The position numbers and the translations under genes are program-made. A DNA stretch of 64,000 nt from Oceanobacillus damuensis (GTDB lineage Bacteria > Bacillota > Bacilli > Bacillales > Amphibacillaceae). The stretch covers positions 1 through 64,000 of the forward strand of contig NZ_LQNF01000004.1 in the NCBI RefSeq assembly GCF_001618145.1, written 5' to 3'. Positions within the stretch are counted from its first letter, which is position 1; each line of letters opens with the position of its first letter. A model generated the notes under the pieces. The model saw nothing but the letters and a program-made list of their open reading frames with translations, ran no database searches and was not told where the DNA came from. Below, piece after piece: positions 34,351-42,840 of this stretch.

Positions 34351-35940
34351 CTACTCTCTCCAATGCCATTGTTCAATAAAGTCGGTAACTGGCCATCCAT
34401 GTCCATGCGGCTGGATTTTTTGTTCGCCAATTTCCAAATTTTCGTCAATCAAATACAGATGATCCAGGTTGACAAGCCATGCCCACGGTGCATCTCCTTG
34501 AGCAGAAAATCCTGTTTCGCCGTCCCATTGTGCTTTTTTCCAGTAGCTATTTGCTTCCGATTCGGAAGTCGCCCGTAATGCTTTATTTAAATAATCGTCA
34601 ACTGATGGATTGGAGTAATAGTTGGCATTATAATACCCAACCCCTCTCGTTTCGCTGCTGTATAAATTATAGATTTCAAGCGGATCATGACTTCCCCAGC
34701 CCATCATGACCGGGTTTGAATACATTAAGTATTCCAAGTCATTCCAGCTTTTCCCTTCCGGAATAACATGGATGCCGAGTGGCCTCATCATTTCTGCAAA
34801 GGTGATTGATAAGGATTGCCGAATCTGATCACCTGCAGGATAGAGCAACGTAAATGCCGCACTTAATCCGTTTTTTTCCCGTATGCCATCCTCATTCTCC
34901 AGCCAGCCGGAATCCTCCAGTATTTTCCTTGCCTGTTGCAAATTATTATCATCTATTGTCGTTTCCGGATTCCACCAAGGCAAATTGTCTGCTACGGTAT
35001 ATGCCGGTGTGCCAAAACCTTCCAGCACTCCACCAACCAATTTTTGGCGATCCACCCCAACATTGATTGCTTTCCGGATAGCAATATCGGCTGTGACATC
35101 ATTGCCTATAGGGGCCCCTTCCTCTGTTTCTCCCCCTGCTTGTTCGAAGGGAAACATAATCCCTCTATTATCAACGCTTTCCAATTGTATCAGCTTCATT
35201 CCAGCTACTTCTTCATCAGCGAAAGCCGGTTGTATGGAAACAACATCCGCTTCACCAGCTTTTGCGGCTGCAAATGCGGCATCTTCAGAAAGGAATAAAA
35301 AAGTCATCTTTTTAAAATAAGGTTTATCACCGTAATAATTGGGGTTTTCCTCCACAATTATTTGCTGTCCTTTATCCCATTGCACCAATTGATAAGGCCC
35401 CGACCCAATCGGATTTTCATTGTAGTTTTCACCGTAAGCATGTTCTGGCACAATCCCTGTAGATACGAGCAGGTAGATGAATGTTGATTCTGGTTCTTTT
35501 AAGTTGAATTCAACCGTATATTCATCCACCTTATGTAGATCCTCCAAATTGCTAAGGTCTATAATCGATCCACTTGATTTTGCCGTTTCGAATGTAAAAA
35601 TGACATCATCAGCAGTAAGCGCTTCTCCATCTGAGAAGGTCGCATCCTTTCTGAGTTCTACCGTCCACTTCAGACCATCCGCACTTACTGCATAGTCAGT
35701 GGCTAAATCATATTGAATGTTGAAATCTTTATCATAAGTCAGCAGTGTGCTCTGAAAAAGCGGTGACCCATAGCGTCCCCATCCCGTGGTAGGATCAAAG
35801 CCTTCATCAGGTTCTCCCCCAATAGCGAGAATAAGCTCATCATCTTTTTTAGGGGAAGAATTGTCCGACTCTCCCCTACAACCTGCAAGTAATGCGACAA
35901 ATATAAGTATAGTCATGAAAGTTAATTTTTTTATCTTCAT
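34351..35940 (-). CDS. Nickel/oligopeptide-type ABC substrate-binding lipoprotein
   Basis: The 529-residue lipoprotein (lipobox LLAGC near residue 20) belongs to the SBP_bac_5 family. Conserved stretches are DPTTGWGRYGSPLFQSTL, NPIGSGPYQLVQW and GWGSHDPLEIYNLY. The C-terminal PHGHGWPVTDF is rich in His and could bind a metal or metal chelate, as in NikA/CntA relatives, but an oligopeptide cannot be excluded. I chose ATG 35940 rather than the TTG at 35949 because of GAGAGGGA spacing. It heads the importer operon. Confidence 0.85.
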   Translation of the reverse strand: MKIKKLTFMTILIFVALLAGCRGESDNSSPKKDDELILAIGGEPDEGFDPTTGWGRYGSPLFQSTLLTYDKDFNIQYDLATDYAVSADGLKWTVELRKDATFSDGEALTADDVIFTFETAKSSGSIIDLSNLEDLHKVDEYTVEFNLKEPESTFIYLLVSTGIVPEHAYGENYNENPIGSGPYQLVQWDKGQQIIVEENPNYYGDKPYFKKMTFLFLSEDAAFAAAKAGEADVVSIQPAFADEEVAGMKLIQLESVDNRGIMFPFEQAGGETEEGAPIGNDVTADIAIRKAINVGVDRQKLVGGVLEGFGTPAYTVADNLPWWNPETTIDDNNLQQARKILEDSGWLENEDGIREKNGLSAAFTLLYPAGDQIRQSLSITFAEMMRPLGIHVIPEGKSWNDLEYLMYSNPVMMGWGSHDPLEIYNLYSSETRGVGYYNANYYSNPSVDDYLNKALRATSESEANSYWKKAQWDGETGFSAQGDAPWAWLVNLDHLYLIDENLEIGEQKIQPHGHGWPVTDFIEQWHWRE

Positions 35941-36004
35941 CTGTGTCAAAGTCCCTCTCTGTTAATTAACCGCTCATTACATTGTAAATCCTCTTAAATC
36001 ATAC

Positions 36005-36016
36005 TGCAATATTGCA
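36005..36016. promoter_or_regulatory. Palindrome upstream of the Nik/Opp importer
   Basis: TGCAATATTGCA is a perfect 12-base palindrome 65 bases upstream of the binding-protein gene. It is not a standard Fur, Zur or NikR box, so it may be a site for an unknown regulator. The divergent peptidase gene is 110 bases away on the other side. Confidence 0.4.
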
Positions 36017-36127
36017 TAACACATCTTACTATCCAAATTTGTTTTTTTATACGCAGCTAAAAGCAATTCATCAGGAAAAAAATCTGTTATGATTAAGGTA
36101 ACATTTTTAAAAGGGGAACACTACTGC

Positions 36128-36697
36128 ATGAAAGGCTTTGGCAACATAGTAGCAACATGGATGATTATTATTTTGTTTTTAATACTTTTATTCTTTCTAT
36201 ATAACAAGCTCCAGGATAACAGATATATATACTTAGGTGAGGACGCATCCATTCCTGCAGAACTCCATCCAATCGTCGAAGAGAACAAAAACATTCTGGT
36301 TGAAATGGCAGAGGAAAGAAATATAGATATCGTAATCACGGATGAAACCCGCTCTATTGAAAGACAGGATCAGCTCTATGAACAGGGCAGGTCCCGTAAT
36401 GGAAATATCGTAACAAATGCAAGGGGTGGAGAATCGTATCATAATTATGGTCTGGCAATAGATTATGCATTGAAAAACGATGCTGGTGAAATAATCTGGG
36501 ACATTCACTATGATGGTAACGGAAATGGAGAATCCGACTGGTTCGAGGTTGCTGAAATTGCAAAGGACTTAGGATTTGAATGGGGCGGAGACTGGGGGAG
36601 CTTCAAAGATTACCCTCACCTGCAAATGACCTTTGATCTAAGTATCCATCAACTTCAAAAAGGGTTCAGACCTCCCGAAAATATTCCGTCATCATAA
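36128..36697 (+). CDS. Membrane-anchored M15 family peptidase (CwlK/VanY type)
   Basis: The 189-residue protein has one N-terminal membrane helix (about residues 8-24) and an extracytoplasmic M15 zinc peptidase domain. The metal ligands are His and Asp in SYHNYGLAIDYA and His in YPHLQM; TRSIERQ is the usual upstream motif. Such enzymes cleave peptidoglycan peptides (L-Ala-D-Glu or D-Ala-D-Ala bonds). I prefer ATG 36128 after AAGGGG; the ATG at 36089 has a poorer site. Single gene. Confidence 0.87.
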   Translation: MKGFGNIVATWMIIILFLILLFFLYNKLQDNRYIYLGEDASIPAELHPIVEENKNILVEMAEERNIDIVITDETRSIERQDQLYEQGRSRNGNIVTNARGGESYHNYGLAIDYALKNDAGEIIWDIHYDGNGNGESDWFEVAEIAKDLGFEWGGDWGSFKDYPHLQMTFDLSIHQLQKGFRPPENIPSS

Positions 36698-36711
36698 ATA
36701 AATCACTGAAT

Positions 36712-36741
36712 TTGGACAAGGTACAAAAATAAAGCTATACT
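36712..36741 (+). promoter_or_regulatory. Sigma-A promoter of the ring-cleaving dioxygenase gene
   Basis: TTGGAC (36712-36717), 18 bases, TATACT (36736-36741), 48 bases before the start codon. Confidence 0.5.
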
Positions 36742-36789
36742 TAATTTATGTTTAATTAAAGATATTTTCTAATCTTAGGAGGAAAATCC

Positions 36790-37767
36790 ATGGAGATAAA
36801 AGGAATTCATCATGTATCTGCCATTACGGCAAATGCTAAAGATAACCTTCATTTTTATACCGAAGTTTTAGGTATGCGTCTAGTGAAGAAAACCGTTAAT
36901 CAGGATGACACATCTATGTATCACTTGTTTTACGCCGATGAAGCAGGAAATCCCGGTACCGATTTAACGTTCTTCGAAATCCCAAATGCCGGAACGACGT
37001 ATCCGGGCGTCGGCAGTATTTCAGCTACCTCCCTGCGTGTGCCAAATGATGCGGCATTGGAATATTGGCAACAACGTTTTACTGAATATAATGTTGATCA
37101 TGATGGTATAACGAAGCAAGGGGCACGGAAGGTAATCCATTTCCGTGACCATGAAAAACAACGTTTAACACTTATATCCGATGAAAATAATAAAGGGGTT
37201 CCAGGTGGGAAGGTATGGGAGCATAGCACTGTCCCAACTGATAAAGGTATTATCGGCCTTGGCCCAGCCAAATTGACTGTACGGAAGCCTGAACCGACAA
37301 TAAATATATTAACCAACCTGCTAACCTTTGAACAGATTGGCAGTTATCCTTCTGACGTTGATGACCAGCCCGACATACTCGTATTTTCAACAGGCGAGGG
37401 TGGGACAGGTGCAGAAGTGCATCTTGAAGTCAGAAAAGACCTGCCACAGGAAAGACCTGGAAGAGGAAGTGTCCACCATGTTGCCCTTCGTGTGGAAGAT
37501 AAAGAGGAGCTGACAATATGGAAGGATCGATTGGAAGAAATCCAGCTGCCCAATTCCGGCATGGTCGAACGTTTTTACTTCAGATCCCTTTATTTCAGAG
37601 ATCCTAATGGGATTTTATTTGAACTTGCGACAGATGGACCGGGGTTTGCCACCGATGAAGACTTTGAACAGCTTGGAGAGTCATTGGCATTGCCTCCATA
37701 CTTGGAAAACCAGCGCAAAAAAATTGAGACTGCCATTAAGCCGTTAGATACAACAAGATCGCACTGA
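36790..37767 (+). CDS. Ring-cleaving dioxygenase, VOC superfamily (MhqO/MhqA type)
   Basis: The 325-residue protein has two VOC (glyoxalase-like) domains. The first begins GIHHVSAITANAKDN and LHFYTEVLGMRLVKKTVNQDD; the second has SVHHVALRVED and a metal ligand in GILFELATDGPG. B. subtilis MhqO and MhqA are thiol- and quinone-stress-inducible extradiol-type dioxygenases. The metal ligands are His residues plus Glu. No mhqR gene is adjacent. ATG 36790 follows TAGGAGG. The terminator overlaps the stop codon. Confidence 0.9.
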   Translation: MEIKGIHHVSAITANAKDNLHFYTEVLGMRLVKKTVNQDDTSMYHLFYADEAGNPGTDLTFFEIPNAGTTYPGVGSISATSLRVPNDAALEYWQQRFTEYNVDHDGITKQGARKVIHFRDHEKQRLTLISDENNKGVPGGKVWEHSTVPTDKGIIGLGPAKLTVRKPEPTINILTNLLTFEQIGSYPSDVDDQPDILVFSTGEGGTGAEVHLEVRKDLPQERPGRGSVHHVALRVEDKEELTIWKDRLEEIQLPNSGMVERFYFRSLYFRDPNGILFELATDGPGFATDEDFEQLGESLALPPYLENQRKKIETAIKPLDTTRSH

Positions 37768-37786
37768 AATGTGCGATCTTGTTTTA
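37753..37786 (+). terminator. Terminator of the dioxygenase gene
   Basis: ACAAGATCGCAC pairs with GTGCGATCTTGT around TGAAAT, followed by TTTTA. It includes the stop codon. Confidence 0.85.
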
Positions 37787-37813
37787 CTTTTGGTAACAAA
37801 ATAAGATGATTTC

Positions 37814-37978
37814 CTATTTTTTATTCTTTTCTTCCAAATCTTCTTCCTTCTTGCCAGCAGGCAAGGGGTCAATCGAATGCTTGTATCCATAGCCTTTAGA
37901 CAAGGTGGCAAGTGAAAGGCCTACAACAAGTCCAACGATCGCCACGGATACAATTCCCACTGCTATATATGCGCCCAT
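37814..37978 (-). CDS. 54-residue membrane protein (YtzI-like)
   Basis: A short gene runs leftward from ATG 37978 to TAG 37814. It has one hydrophobic segment (about residues 5-26) and then SKGYGYKHSIDPL, followed by a charged tail rich in Lys and Glu. This layout and the SKGY.Y.H.IDP pattern resemble YtzI of Bacillus, a protein of unknown role. GTGAGGT lies nine bases before the start. The gene is convergent with the dioxygenase gene and is easily missed because of its length. Confidence 0.75.
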   Translation of the reverse strand: MGAYIAVGIVSVAIVGLVVGLSLATLSKGYGYKHSIDPLPAGKKEEDLEEKNKK

Positions 37979-38387
37979 TGTTTAAAACCTCACTTCATTA
38001 TGCCATGAAAAGCTTCATCTCTTTAATATACAGATTAAACCAGAAACAGTGCCATTTCAATTGGAAATGTAAACTTTTGTTGAACCCTGCCGCTTATTCT
38101 TCGACTGAAAGTATTTGGGAGGAAACAGCACCATTTACAAGTATGTTTCTGTATCTGTAAGCATACATACTATCAACGCTAAATTTCAAAGTAAATTACA
38201 AATTATCGAAAAATACAATGTTTGATGGAAAAGTTATTAATCTATAACATTATATCTATGAATGTTGGAAAACCCCATTTCTTCCATTCTCTTTTTTTCA
38301 CCTATACAAGGTGATATATACCTAGTAAAAAGTCACCAAAAGGAAGAACATAAATCTCTTTACACTATACAGGGAGGTCATTTAATT
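37979..38387 (+). promoter_or_regulatory. Leader region of ehuB with a candidate promoter
   Basis: The 400-base stretch holds no gene that I can support. TTGATG (38222-38227), 17 bases, TAACAT (38245-38250) may be a promoter, leaving a leader of about 130 bases before ehuB. Osmotic control is expected for ectoine uptake, but no specific site is evident. Confidence 0.35.
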
Positions 38388-39266
38388 TTGAAAAAATTAT
38401 TAGTTACAGTGCTTTTCGGGTCTATGCTAGTTTTTCTGGCTGCTTGCGGATCAGATGAGGATACTGCGAATGCCGGTAGCAGTTTGGAACAATTACAGGA
38501 AGCAGGAACAGTTACAATTGGTTTTGCCAATGAAGCACCATATGCATATGAAGAAAATGGGGAACTTAAAGGAGCATCAGTAGATATTGCAGGAGCGGTA
38601 TTTGAAGAGCTTGGTATTGAAAATATGAATTCTCAGTTATCGGACTGGGCCCAATTAATTCCAGGAGTTCAAGCTGGACAGTTCGATGTTATTACTGCAG
38701 GGATGGCCATCAATCCGGATCGTTGCGAAAATGCCGCGTTCAGCGAACCAACGATGCAATATGGTGAAGGACTTATCGTAGAAGCCGGGAACCCCTTAGG
38801 GTTAGAAAGCTATGAAGATATTGCTGATAATCCGGACGTTACTGTAGTTGTAATGGAAGGTGCAACCGAAATTGAGTTTCTAAAATCAGAAGGCGTCAGT
38901 GAAGATCAAATCCAGACGGCGTCAGATATTCCGGCAACATTTTCTGCTGTTCAATCAGGTCGTGCCGATGCAACAACTGGCACGGAAATGACAGTCAAGA
39001 TGGCTTTAGAGTCAGCTGATACAGACGCACTGGAATTTGTTGAGTCATTTGAACAACCGGATGTTGAAGGGGTACCAAGTTATGGGGGAGCAGCATTCAG
39101 TCTGGAGAATACTGAATTGCGTGATGCCTATAATGAAAAACTTGCAGAATTAAAAGAAGACGGAACAGTTGCTGAACTGTTGGAAGCAAATGGATTCAGT
39201 GGAGAGAGTAATTTCGTTCCTGTAGGTGAAGTGACGACAGAGCAACTTTGCAATGGTGAAATTTAA
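38388..39266 (+). CDS. ehuB: Ectoine/hydroxyectoine ABC transporter binding protein EhuB
   Basis: The 292-residue lipoprotein (lipobox FLAAC) of the SBP_bac_3 family contains the EhuB-type segment ITAGMAINPDRCENAAFSEP, with Cys residues conserved in this subgroup and a second Cys at the end (EQLCNGEI). It captures ectoine or hydroxyectoine outside the membrane for use as an osmoprotectant. The start is TTG 38388, ten bases after GGGAGG; in-frame sequence from 38262 is leader. EhuC, EhuD and EhuA follow, after a hairpin. A glutamine-type binding protein is the alternative. Confidence 0.85.
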   Translation: MKKLLVTVLFGSMLVFLAACGSDEDTANAGSSLEQLQEAGTVTIGFANEAPYAYEENGELKGASVDIAGAVFEELGIENMNSQLSDWAQLIPGVQAGQFDVITAGMAINPDRCENAAFSEPTMQYGEGLIVEAGNPLGLESYEDIADNPDVTVVVMEGATEIEFLKSEGVSEDQIQTASDIPATFSAVQSGRADATTGTEMTVKMALESADTDALEFVESFEQPDVEGVPSYGGAAFSLENTELRDAYNEKLAELKEDGTVAELLEANGFSGESNFVPVGEVTTEQLCNGEI

Positions 39267-39309
39267 TCAAGTTCTTAGAAGCTAAACTTACATGAAGTAA
39301 AGACTCCAT

Positions 39310-39352
39310 AGGGTCCGGTTCCCTCGCCCAGGGGACTGGACCTAATTTTTTT
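39310..39352 (+). terminator. Hairpin between ehuB and ehuC
   Basis: GGTCCGGTTCCCT pairs with AGGGGACTGGACC, followed by TAATTTTTTT. It looks like an intrinsic terminator within the operon and may let EhuB be made in excess over the membrane parts. Confidence 0.85.
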
Positions 39353-39432
39353 CAGGTCAGCGTAAAAGCAACTTTCAAATATTTACATAGTATCTTGACC
39401 AATCATTCAGTTGATTAATAAAAAACAAAGGA

Positions 39433-40101
39433 GTGGTTACGATTAATGCAATCATTGATATTGCCCCGCAACTTGCGAGAGGATTGAGCGTCACAGTAAG
39501 TGTACTGCTCGCTTCAGCTATATTTGCCTATCTGATGGCTTTTATTGCTGGGCTAAGCCGCCTTTCTAAAAATACTTTCATTCGTAAATTCACTGGTCTA
39601 TATGTTGAGGTGTTCCGTGGAACTTCCCTCATCGTTCAGTTATTCTGGCTCTATTATGCTATACCAATGCTATTCGGCATTCAACTTGGGTCCAACTGGT
39701 GGATAGGTGTCATAGCGATAGGCTTGAATTATGGAGCCTACCTTTCAGAGGTCGTACGTGGTTCCATTCTTTCTGTTGCAAAAGGACAGACAGAGGCTGC
39801 AACAGCACTTAACATGTCCAGCTTTCAACGAATGCGGCTGATTATCTTTCCTCAGGCAGTACGGATGATGCTTCCGGAATTCAGTAATTATACCATTCAA
39901 ATGTTAAAGGGTACGTCCTTAGTATCACTAATTGGAATGACCGACATTCTATATTATGGAGATATTATAAGAAGTACCAATTTATCTCAAGCACCACTTG
40001 TTTACTTATTAGTCCTTGTATTCTACTTTATTCTTGCCCTTCCATTGATTTGGCTGACAAGAAAAGGTGAAACTATTTCCAAAAAAGGGGTGGCTAGCTA
40101 A
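39433..40101 (+). CDS. ehuC: Ectoine ABC transporter permease EhuC
   Basis: The 222-residue HisM-family permease has about five helices, the conserved segment EVFRGTSLIVQLFWLYYAIP and the ATPase-contact loop GQTEAATALNMSSFQRM. The start is ambiguous. The GTG at 39433 lies inside AAAGGAGTGG, whereas an ATT at 39442 is eight bases after AAAGGAG. I keep the longer boundary. The gene overlaps ehuD by one base (TAATG). Confidence 0.87.
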   Translation: MVTINAIIDIAPQLARGLSVTVSVLLASAIFAYLMAFIAGLSRLSKNTFIRKFTGLYVEVFRGTSLIVQLFWLYYAIPMLFGIQLGSNWWIGVIAIGLNYGAYLSEVVRGSILSVAKGQTEAATALNMSSFQRMRLIIFPQAVRMMLPEFSNYTIQMLKGTSLVSLIGMTDILYYGDIIRSTNLSQAPLVYLLVLVFYFILALPLIWLTRKGETISKKGVAS

Positions 40102-40820
40102 TGAATTTTACTTACTGGAGCTGGGACACATTTTTTGATGCCCTTCCCTTCGTCTTACAAGGATTGGGAATAACGGTAGGTCTTACGATCACTTGTTATT
40201 TATTTGCGCTCACTTTCGGGTTCGTATGGACATTTCTACGCAGAGTTCCTAACAAAGCATTTAACTGGATTGTTACATGGACAATGGAATTTATTCGCTC
40301 CACCCCCCCTCTTGTTCAGCTATTTTTCATTTACTATGCGTGGCCGATGATACCCGGAGTCGGATTTGCCTTAAACCCTTTTGCAAGCGCCGTGCTTGGC
40401 CTTGGTATCCATTTCAGCACATATGTAGGTGAAATCTATCGTTCTGGCATTGAAAGTGTTGACAAAGGGCAATGGGAGGCTTCCAGAGCATTAAACTTTA
40501 CGACGCTTGATAAATGGAAGAAAATAATCTTACCACAGGCTATCCCTCCTACCATCCCTATGCTTGGAAACTACTTTATCATTATGTTTAAGGAAGTTCC
40601 TCTTGCATCAACAATAGGGGTCGCTGGTATAATGCTTATGGCAAACACTTATGGGGCACAGAACTGGGCTTACTTGGAACCCTTGACAATAGTGGGGATT
40701 ATCTTCCTTGTACTAAGCTATCCTTCTGCAGTCCTGATCAAGAAATTGGAAGTGAAAATGAATACACGCTTTGATAAAAATGCAGCTGTCAAAAGCGATC
40801 AAAAAGGAGCAGTGATGTAA
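40101..40820 (+). CDS. ehuD: Ectoine ABC transporter permease EhuD
   Basis: The 239-residue HisM-family permease is the partner of EhuC. It has the segment MEFIRSTPPLVQLFFIYYAWP and the loop GQWEASRALNFTTLDKWKKI, and five to six helices. TAATG overlaps at both ends couple its translation to ehuC and ehuA. Confidence 0.9.
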   Translation: MNFTYWSWDTFFDALPFVLQGLGITVGLTITCYLFALTFGFVWTFLRRVPNKAFNWIVTWTMEFIRSTPPLVQLFFIYYAWPMIPGVGFALNPFASAVLGLGIHFSTYVGEIYRSGIESVDKGQWEASRALNFTTLDKWKKIILPQAIPPTIPMLGNYFIIMFKEVPLASTIGVAGIMLMANTYGAQNWAYLEPLTIVGIIFLVLSYPSAVLIKKLEVKMNTRFDKNAAVKSDQKGAVM

Positions 40821-41590
40821 TGTCTGAACCAATCGTAAAATTCCAGGATGTCCACAAATCCTTTGGAGACATCAAAGTTTTAAAAGGGATCAACCTGGAT
40901 ATAAAACCAGCTGAAAAAGTAGCCGTCATCGGACCCAGTGGTTCAGGGAAGACTACAATCATCCGTATGCTTATGACCCTTGAAGAGCCTACATCAGGAG
41001 ATATTATTGTCGATAGCACAAACCTTTGGAAGATGGAAAAGAAAGGGAAAATGGTCAAAGCAAACGAAAAACATTTGAGACAGGTTCGCGGAGATATCGG
41101 AATGGTGTTCCAGCACTTCAACTTATTTCCGCATATGACCATTCTGGAAAACTGTATGACAGCACCCATTCACGTCAAAAAGGAAAACAAAGAAGAAGTG
41201 CGTGAACGTGCTATCCAAATGCTTGACAGGGTTGGACTTGGTGATAAACTGAATAATTACCCAAGTCAGCTTTCAGGAGGGCAAAAGCAGCGTGTAGCGA
41301 TGGCCCGTGCACTGGTCATGCGTCCAAAAATCATGTTGTTTGATGAGGTGACATCTGCACTGGACCCGGAATTGGTCGGAGAGGTTCTTGAAGTTATCCG
41401 TGATATTGCAAAACACGATGATATGGCAATGGTCCTCGTTACACATGAAATGGACTTTGCCCTTGATATAGCAGATAAAGTTCTGTTCCTAGACGAGGGT
41501 GTTATTGCTGAGCAGGGAACTGCAAGCCAGGTTATCGAGCACTCTACCAATGAAAGATTGCAAGGATTCCTGCATCGATTCAGAAGATAG
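40820..41590 (+). CDS. ehuA: Ectoine ABC transporter ATPase EhuA
   Basis: The 256-residue HisP/GlnQ-type ATPase powers uptake. Motifs are Walker A GPSGSGKT, Q-loop GMVFQHFNLFPH, signature LSGGQKQR and Walker B IMLFDEVTSALDPE. It ends with the usual EQGTASQVIE...RLQGFLHRF tail. It closes the operon and is followed by a strong terminator. Confidence 0.9.
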   Translation: MSEPIVKFQDVHKSFGDIKVLKGINLDIKPAEKVAVIGPSGSGKTTIIRMLMTLEEPTSGDIIVDSTNLWKMEKKGKMVKANEKHLRQVRGDIGMVFQHFNLFPHMTILENCMTAPIHVKKENKEEVRERAIQMLDRVGLGDKLNNYPSQLSGGQKQRVAMARALVMRPKIMLFDEVTSALDPELVGEVLEVIRDIAKHDDMAMVLVTHEMDFALDIADKVLFLDEGVIAEQGTASQVIEHSTNERLQGFLHRFRR

Positions 41591-41606
41591 ATCATACTAT
41601 ACATCT

Positions 41607-41637
41607 GCACTCCCGCTGGACGGGAGTGCTTTTTTTG
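41607..41637 (+). terminator. Terminator of the ehu operon
   Basis: GCACTCCCG pairs perfectly with CGGGAGTGC around CTGGA, then seven T residues. Confidence 0.9.
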
Positions 41638-41640
41638 CAA

Positions 41641-41724
41641 GTAGGAAAGTATAAAACTTTCCTATCTGCATAAGTGCAACTAAGGCTGTCACCGAAAAGC
41701 TTGGTGGCAACCAAGTTTTTCTAA
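41641..41724 (+). repeat. Repeat family II, copy 2
   Basis: Near-copy of 24551-24620, again just downstream of a plus-strand terminator. It begins with GTAGGAAAGT and CTTTCCTAT, which are inverted to each other, and contains CTTGGTGGCAACCAAG, a perfect hairpin. No gene is inside. Confidence 0.7.
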
Positions 41725-41760
41725 AAAGAAAAGCCGTGAACATTCCAGATGTTCACGACT
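41722..41760 (-). terminator. Terminator of murB
   Basis: Minus strand GTCGTGAACAT pairs with ATGTTCACGGC, followed by TTTTCTTTTT. Confidence 0.85.
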
Positions 41761-41767
41761 TTAGAAG

Positions 41768-42688
41768 TTATGCCAGTTCCTCACCGATTATTTTTACTTC
41801 ACGCTCAAGTTTTACGTCAAACTTTTCTTTCACGGTTTTCTGAACATATTTGATGAGGTCGATATACTCTTTTGCAGTAGCATCATCTTTATTCACGATA
41901 AATCCTGCATGCTTAAGGGAAACCTGAGCCCCACCGATTTGCATTCCCTGCAGCTCACTGTCCTGTATCAGTTTCCCTGCAAAATGGCCAGGCGGACGCT
42001 TAAATACACTTCCACATGATGGGTACTCGAGCGGCTGCTTCGTTTCCCGACGATTTGTCAAATCATCCATGACTTCCTTTATTGCATCATATTCGCCAGC
42101 TTCAAGAGTAAAAGTAGCCTCCAGAACAATATAGCCATTTTCAGGGATGTTGCTAGTGCGATAAGCCAAATCCAGCTGATCAGCAGTTAATGTCAGGATT
42201 TCACCTTCACGGTCAACGACTACAGTGCTCGTCAGGACATCCTTAATCTCCCCGCCATAGGCTCCTGCATTCATAAACAGCGCCCCGCCTACAGAACCGG
42301 GAATTCCGCAGGCAAATTCCAATCCGGTCAGCTCCTCTTTCAATGCTTCACGGGAAGTATCGATAATTCGTGCTCCACTTTGAGCAATAATCGTATTGCC
42401 CACTGTTTTAATATCCGATAATTTTTGGAGGTTCATTACTATACCGCGAATCCCACCATCTTTAACGATTAGATTGGATCCATTTCCAAGCATCGTAAAA
42501 GCAATATTCTCCTGATTGGCAAGCCTTATAACTTCCTGTACTTGTTCGTAAGTTTCAGGGGTTACATAAAAATCGGCCTTCCCGCCTAAACGGGTATACG
42601 TATGATTTTTCAGGAGCTCATTCACCATCACATTACTCTTAGATGTTATTTGTATTAATTTATCGTACATATGATGATTTATTGTCAC
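41768..42688 (-). CDS. murB: UDP-N-acetylenolpyruvoylglucosamine reductase
   Basis: The 306-residue flavoprotein reduces the enolpyruvyl group to make UDP-MurNAc, an early peptidoglycan step. The FAD-binding segments are LGNGSNLIVKDGG and PGSVGGALFMNAGAYGGE. The catalytic Ser is in PSCGSVFKRP and the C-terminal Glu in EREVKIIGE. The length fits the short type II enzymes of Gram-positive bacteria. The start is GTG 42688, nine bases after AAAGGA; the next ATG lies six codons further. Single gene. Confidence 0.94.
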   Translation of the reverse strand: MTINHHMYDKLIQITSKSNVMVNELLKNHTYTRLGGKADFYVTPETYEQVQEVIRLANQENIAFTMLGNGSNLIVKDGGIRGIVMNLQKLSDIKTVGNTIIAQSGARIIDTSREALKEELTGLEFACGIPGSVGGALFMNAGAYGGEIKDVLTSTVVVDREGEILTLTADQLDLAYRTSNIPENGYIVLEATFTLEAGEYDAIKEVMDDLTNRRETKQPLEYPSCGSVFKRPPGHFAGKLIQDSELQGMQIGGAQVSLKHAGFIVNKDDATAKEYIDLIKYVQKTVKEKFDVKLEREVKIIGEELA

Positions 42689-42840
42689 TCATATCATTCC
42701 TTTAAATTTATCTTTAGAAATCCAGAAATCCGATCAACTGACAAATCGGGTTTTTATTATCCCTCTCATCGCATGAGATTACGAATATACCCCGTTACAG
42801 ACAGGGATATCGATTATAATCAGTCCTTATCTATTGTAAG

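Noticed and set aside
38388-41590. Glutamine or histidine importer instead of ectoine importer
   Set aside because: The binding protein shares the NPDRC Cys-containing segment and the order B-C-D-A with EhuBCDA. The assignment is by memory, but I consider ectoine more likely.
42730-42757. CCGAT/ATCGG stem with T-run upstream of murB as a terminator
   Set aside because: On the strand with the T-run there is no gene before it, and the stem has only five pairs.
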